A DNA stretch of 64,000 nucleotides from 20CM-2-55-15 sp964633285 (GTDB lineage: Bacteria > Acidobacteriota > Terriglobia > 20CM-2-55-15): the NCBI GenBank assembly GCA_964633285.1, contig CAZWGA010000021.1, positions 16,356-80,355 on the forward strand, written 5' to 3'. The notes below the pieces were generated by a model. It searched no databases, had not been told where the DNA came from, and saw nothing but the letters and a program-made list of their open reading frames with translations. The translations under genes were made by a program, and so were the position numbers. The number at the start of each line of letters is the position of its first letter. Position 1 is the stretch's first letter. This document shows, piece by piece, positions 60,632-64,000 of the stretch.

Positions 60632-61603
60632 ATGTTTCAACGAAACGTCATGACGTGCGCACTCTTTGCATTGTTCAGTCTCTGTGGGACGGCTGCCTTT
60701 GCGCAGGAAGTTGGAAGCGGTTCGGAGGATCCGGTGCTGCAGCAGCCTCAGGAGGCTCAACCGGCAACACAAACACAGGAGCCGGCGAAGACGCCGCCGC
60801 CGCAAAAGCCGGCGGAAGTCGTCAAACCTTCCGAGTCTGCGAGCACGCCTTCCACGGGTCGCAAAATCCTGACCAATCTCTGGCAGGACCAGAAGGGTAT
60901 GTGGACCAGTCCTTTTCACATGAACGCGGACAGCGCGAAATGGTGGGGCCTCTTTGGTGTGGGCACCGCCGCACTGGTTGGAACCGACCGGAACACTTCA
61001 AGGGCGATACCCACTTCTGTATCACAGATCTCATTCAGCAAGAGCGTGTCGCAGATTGGCGCCGACTACACGACATTGCCGATTGCCGGCGTCTTGTACC
61101 TCTATGGCAGAAAATTCAACGACGCCAAGGCGCGAGAAGTCGGAATACTTGGAGCTGAAGCTTTGATCGATGCGGCCATTATCTCGCCGGTGCTGAAACT
61201 GGCGGCCGGGCGCGAACGTCCGGATGATCCCGGCAGCAACGCGCGGTTCTTCAAAGGCAAAGACGGATTCCCATCCGGCCATGCAATGGAAACCTGGGCG
61301 TTCGCATCGCTGATCTCGCACGAATACGCGCCGAGCAAGATTGTTCCGATCGTGACATACGGCCTGGCAACCGCGGTGAGTGTCTCTCGCTTTACAGGGC
61401 GCAGGCACTATGCTTCGGATATCGTGGCCGGCGGAGCGATGGGATGGTTCATCGGAAAATACGTCTTCGATCATCACCTGGATCCCAACATCCACAAGCG
61501 TTATGGGACAACCGCCAGCCGGTTTATGCCTGCAATCCATCCGATGCTGGAGCCGAGCTCGAAAACCTACGGCGTCTCCCTCGCCTGGAATTCGGAACGG
61601 TGA
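60632..61603 (+). CDS. Exported PAP2-family phosphatase
   Basis: The 323-residue protein has a signal peptide ending near AFAQ, a Pro/Gln-rich linker (30-75) and a type 2 phosphatidic-acid-phosphatase domain. The catalytic motifs are KLAAGRERP (189-197), PSGHAM (His217) and SRFTGRRHYASD (Arg253, His259). Hydrophobic helices around them are moderate, so it may be loosely membrane-associated. Such enzymes cleave lipid phosphates, diphosphates or, in some secreted members, soluble phosphates. GAGGTG lies before the ATG at 60632. An inverted repeat starts at its stop codon. Confidence 0.9.
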   Translation: MFQRNVMTCALFALFSLCGTAAFAQEVGSGSEDPVLQQPQEAQPATQTQEPAKTPPPQKPAEVVKPSESASTPSTGRKILTNLWQDQKGMWTSPFHMNADSAKWWGLFGVGTAALVGTDRNTSRAIPTSVSQISFSKSVSQIGADYTTLPIAGVLYLYGRKFNDAKAREVGILGAEALIDAAIISPVLKLAAGRERPDDPGSNARFFKGKDGFPSGHAMETWAFASLISHEYAPSKIVPIVTYGLATAVSVSRFTGRRHYASDIVAGGAMGWFIGKYVFDHHLDPNIHKRYGTTASRFMPAIHPMLEPSSKTYGVSLAWNSER

Positions 61604-61665
61604 AATTCGGTGTCAGAGGCGTGGACCGGGAGAGGAAATTGGTAAGAGCCTCCGACACCGAATTT
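61603..61665. repeat. 18-bp inverted repeat between the PAP2 and lysC genes
   Basis: AAATTCGGTGTCAGAGGC (61603-61620) and GCCTCCGACACCGAATTT (61648-61665) match at 17 of 18 positions when folded, with a 27-nt loop. It starts at the last base of the PAP2 stop and ends 16 nt before lysC. It could terminate the upstream operon or be a REP-type dispersed repeat. Confidence 0.7.
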
Positions 61666-61681
61666 GTTACCCTACGTCTGC

Positions 61682-63076
61682 ATGATCGTTATCAAGTTTG
61701 GGGGCACATCGGTCGGTGCGGTTCCGCAGATTGATCGGGCTGCCCGCATTGTTCTGTCGATGCGCGATTCGAAGCCAATCGTGGTGGTATCGGCAATGGG
61801 CGGAGTCACGGACGCATTGCTGCAGGCCGCCGAAGCCGCGGTAGCCGGGCAGACGCAGCAACGCGATGACAAGCTATGGGAGATTCGCAGCCGCCACGAT
61901 CAGGCTATCAATGAACTCTTCAAGAATCGTTCTGTTGTTCATGAAGTGCAGGAAACGGAACGCGTCATCTGGGAAGAGATCCAGAAGGTTTTCACGGGCG
62001 TATCGCTTTTGCGCGAACTCAGCACGCGATCGCGAGATTTGATCAGTTCTTTCGGGGAACGTCTGATCGTTCCAATTCTTGCGCGTTATCTCGCGGAAAT
62101 CGGCGCCGCAGCCGAACCAGTGGATGCGCGCGACATCATTGTGACAAGCGAAGAGTCCGAGTTTCTTCTGGTGGATTTTGAAGAGACGAAGAAGCGTTGT
62201 CAGAAACTCATGAAGATCGCGAAGTCCTCGGTGGTGCCCGTGGTGACGGGGTTCATTTGCTCCACGCCCTCGGGCGTCACCACAACTCTCGGGAGAGGCG
62301 GTTCGGACTATTCCGCGTCGATTATTGGAAGCTGTGTAAAGGCCGATGAGATCCAGATCTGGACGGACGTGAATGGCGTGATGACCGCAGATCCCCGGAT
62401 CGTACCCGATGCACGAGTCCTCGAACGGGTTTCATACAAGGAAGCGGCGGAGATGTCTTATTTCGGCGCGAAAGTGCTTCATCCGCAGACGATCATGCCT
62501 GCCGTGGACGAAAACATTCCGATTCGAATCAAGAACACATTTGCGCCGGATATGCCCGGCACGCTGATCAGCGCGGAGAGTCCGGCGCGGGAATACGGCG
62601 TAAAGACGGTGACGTCGATTACCGGCATGACGCTGGTTTCCGTGGAAGGCCGCGGGATGATCGGTGTCCCCGGTGTGGCAGGCCGTGTGTTCACGACGAC
62701 GGCGAGAAATCGCATCAGCGTAATGATGTTTTCGCAGGGCTCGTCGGAGCAGCATATTTCGCTGGTCGTCAGCCGTAATGATGGAGAGGCCACTGTCAAA
62801 GCCCTGCGCCGCGAGTTCGAATCGGAGATCGAACGCCGCCGCATCGATCGCATCACCAGCATCACGGATATCGCGATTATTGCTCTCGTTGGTGAGGGGA
62901 TGAAAGGCGCGCCCGGCGTCGCGGGCCGGACGTTCGGAGTGTTGGGCTCCAGTAATATCAATATTCTGATGATTGCCCAGGGTTCGTCGGAACTGAACCT
63001 GTCGATCGTTGCGCGTCAGAAGGATGCTCCCCGCGCGGTCCAGTTGATTCACGAGGCGTTTGAGTTGAGCCGGTAG
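61682..63076 (+). CDS. lysC: Aspartate kinase
   Basis: The 464-residue enzyme phosphorylates aspartate, opening the lysine, methionine and threonine pathways. It has VIKFGGTSVG at the N-terminus, the helical insert of the long monofunctional class (about 70-130), SSFGERLIVPILARYL, TTLGRGGSDYSASIIG, and two C-terminal ACT domains (from about 310 and 390: SITGMTLVSVEGRGMIGVPG and ITDIAIIALVGEGMKGAPG) for amino-acid feedback. No homoserine dehydrogenase domain is fused. It is probably a separate transcription unit from the phosphatase operon because of the inverted repeat between them. Confidence 0.95.
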   Translation: MIVIKFGGTSVGAVPQIDRAARIVLSMRDSKPIVVVSAMGGVTDALLQAAEAAVAGQTQQRDDKLWEIRSRHDQAINELFKNRSVVHEVQETERVIWEEIQKVFTGVSLLRELSTRSRDLISSFGERLIVPILARYLAEIGAAAEPVDARDIIVTSEESEFLLVDFEETKKRCQKLMKIAKSSVVPVVTGFICSTPSGVTTTLGRGGSDYSASIIGSCVKADEIQIWTDVNGVMTADPRIVPDARVLERVSYKEAAEMSYFGAKVLHPQTIMPAVDENIPIRIKNTFAPDMPGTLISAESPAREYGVKTVTSITGMTLVSVEGRGMIGVPGVAGRVFTTTARNRISVMMFSQGSSEQHISLVVSRNDGEATVKALRREFESEIERRRIDRITSITDIAIIALVGEGMKGAPGVAGRTFGVLGSSNINILMIAQGSSELNLSIVARQKDAPRAVQLIHEAFELSR

Positions 63077-63090
63077 CGTAGACTTTACCG

Positions 63091-63915
63091 ATGCGTAAAC
63101 AGCCTCAATCGGAAATGATCATCAGCCACTACGCGTCCGGGTACGAAGCAGAACGATTGAGCACCGGAAGCAGCCGGCTGGAGCGCGAACGCACGGAGGA
63201 ATTGCTGCTTCGTTTTCTGCCTCCTTCCCCGGCGAGAATTCTCGATGTTGGCGGCGGCACCGGTGTTTATGCATGTTGGCTCGCGAAGCGTGGATACGAA
63301 GTTCACCTGACGGACATCACGCCGTTACATGTTGAACTGGCAATGGCCGCTTCGAGCCGGCAGCCCGAAGCGCCGCTTGCAAGCGCTGTGGTGGGAGATG
63401 CGCGATCGTTGCTTTGGAATGAGAAGAGCGTCGATGTGATTTTGCTTCTGGGGCCTCTCTATCACCTGACCGAAGAGGAAGATCGGCTTCACGCCTTGCG
63501 AGAAGCGTATCGCGTGCTGAAGCCGGGCGGTGTTCTGATCGCTGTCGGCATTTCGCGTTTCGCTTCGACACTGGATGGACTGCGCAGCGGATTCTTAGAA
63601 GATCCCCAGTTCGCGCAGATCGTGGACAGGGATCTCGAAAGCGGTCAACATCGCAATCCCACCGGTCGCCCGGAATACTTTACGGATACGTTTTTCCATC
63701 ATCCCGATGAGCTACGCCGCGAAGTCGCCACTGCAGGTTTTGCCGTGACGGGACTCTTCGGAGTTGAAGGTCCGGGATGGCTCGCGGCAAACTTCGATGA
63801 ATGGTGGGACAAACCGGACTTGCGGGACCGCCTTCTGAAAATCGCGCGAAAGGTGGAAAGCGAACCGAGTCTCCTGGCAATCAGCGCCCACCTCGTCGTT
63901 GCCGGCACGAGGTAG
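63091..63915 (+). CDS. Class I SAM-dependent methyltransferase
   Basis: The 274-residue cytoplasmic protein has the SAM-binding motif ILDVGGGTGVYACWLA, the acidic strand end LTDITP, and DVILLLGPLYHLTEEEDRLHALREAYRVLKPGGVL, the usual post-motif region (quoted as landmarks). The substrate cannot be read from the sequence. It starts 14 nt after lysC, so cotranscription is likely. The C-terminus ends AISAHLVVAGTR. Confidence 0.9.
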   Translation: MRKQPQSEMIISHYASGYEAERLSTGSSRLERERTEELLLRFLPPSPARILDVGGGTGVYACWLAKRGYEVHLTDITPLHVELAMAASSRQPEAPLASAVVGDARSLLWNEKSVDVILLLGPLYHLTEEEDRLHALREAYRVLKPGGVLIAVGISRFASTLDGLRSGFLEDPQFAQIVDRDLESGQHRNPTGRPEYFTDTFFHHPDELRREVATAGFAVTGLFGVEGPGWLAANFDEWWDKPDLRDRLLKIARKVESEPSLLAISAHLVVAGTR

Positions 63916-63945
63916 CCGCGGATTGCCGGAGGTCTTTACCCTGAG

Positions 63946-64000
63946 CTAAAAATCGATACGGGCGTTAAGGATGATGGTCCGCGATCCCGTAGCTGTTGTG
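63946..64000 (-). CDS. C-terminal end of an outer-membrane protein gene (partial)
   Basis: The last seventeen residues of a minus-strand gene entering from the right edge read TTATGSRTIILNARIDF, then TAG. The alternating strand and terminal Phe are typical of TonB-dependent receptors and other outer-membrane barrels. The gene is convergent with the methyltransferase gene. Only the tail is visible, so the identity is tentative. Confidence 0.5.
   Translation of the reverse strand, partial: TTATGSRTIILNARIDF

Overview
The window looks like a chromosomal segment of an Acidobacteriota bacterium. The basis is a TIGR03435-type exported protein (a family concentrated in soil Acidobacteria), a leuABCD cluster with compact genes, futalosine-type menaquinone synthesis (mqnD), a B12-dependent ribonucleotide reductase, many Sec-exported proteins and lipoproteins of unknown function, and a mid-to-high GC content with frequent GTG/TTG starts and 4-nt gene overlaps. 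The phylum is inferred from gene content only. No phage, CRISPR array or insertion sequence with a transposase was seen.

Layout. 1-8.5 kb: HI0933/BaiN flavoprotein, AIM24-like protein, DUF885 lipoprotein, secreted PQQ sugar dehydrogenase, nucleotide cyclase with a very long coiled coil, fatty-acid-hydroxylase family membrane enzyme. 8.6-12 kb: Tat-exported asparaginase-type Ntn hydrolase, exported glutathione peroxidase, two lipoproteins and a 59-residue zinc-finger-like protein. 12-17 kb: TetR regulator with its own palindromic operator, then leuA-leuB-leuC-leuD and tRNA-Lys(UUU). 17-19.1 kb: DnaC-like ATPase, SAP-like protein and a small Cys-rich protein. 19.4-24.1 kb: secreted subtilase with tandem repeats, exported unknowns, a two-haem cytochrome c and the TIGR03435 protein.

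24.2-33.2 kb is one long plus-strand run of eight genes: alpha/beta hydrolase, PQQ dehydrogenase, FAD monooxygenase, two metallo-beta-lactamase-fold proteins, two related exported proteins and an MFS permease. It reads as an oxidative catabolic cluster of unknown substrate. 33.2-35.1 kb is a minus-strand trio (60-residue protein, trxA, purA). 35.2-40.7 kb is a ketosynthase - methyltransferase - FAD reductase - glycosyltransferase - radical SAM lipid/polyketide-like cluster, split by a 273-bp palindromic MITE-like element. It is followed by panB, panC, mqnD and a TPR protein. 43.7-48.5 kb encodes a CheB-CheR-PAS fusion, a histidine kinase carrying an in-frame (ACT)12 repeat, and a NarL-type regulator. 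nrdJ follows, behind a pair of NrdR-box-like sites at canonical spacing.

The most unusual region is 51.4-61.6 kb. A signal-bearing tyrosine-phosphatase-like protein is divergent by 16 nt from two ATP/ADP-translocase (NTT) family transporters, the second fused to HEAT-like repeats, and a cyclic-nucleotide-binding-domain protein, all joined by 4-nt overlaps. Then come an Omp85/D15-type outer-membrane barrel, an exported kinase-fold protein whose start overlaps the barrel gene, a small exported protein, an exported metallophosphoesterase and a PAP2 phosphatase. Nucleotide transport, a kinase-like protein outside the cytoplasm and three different exported phosphatases together suggest a possible undescribed envelope phosphorylation system. 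This is inference. The window ends with lysC, a methyltransferase and the C-terminal tail of an outer-membrane protein gene.
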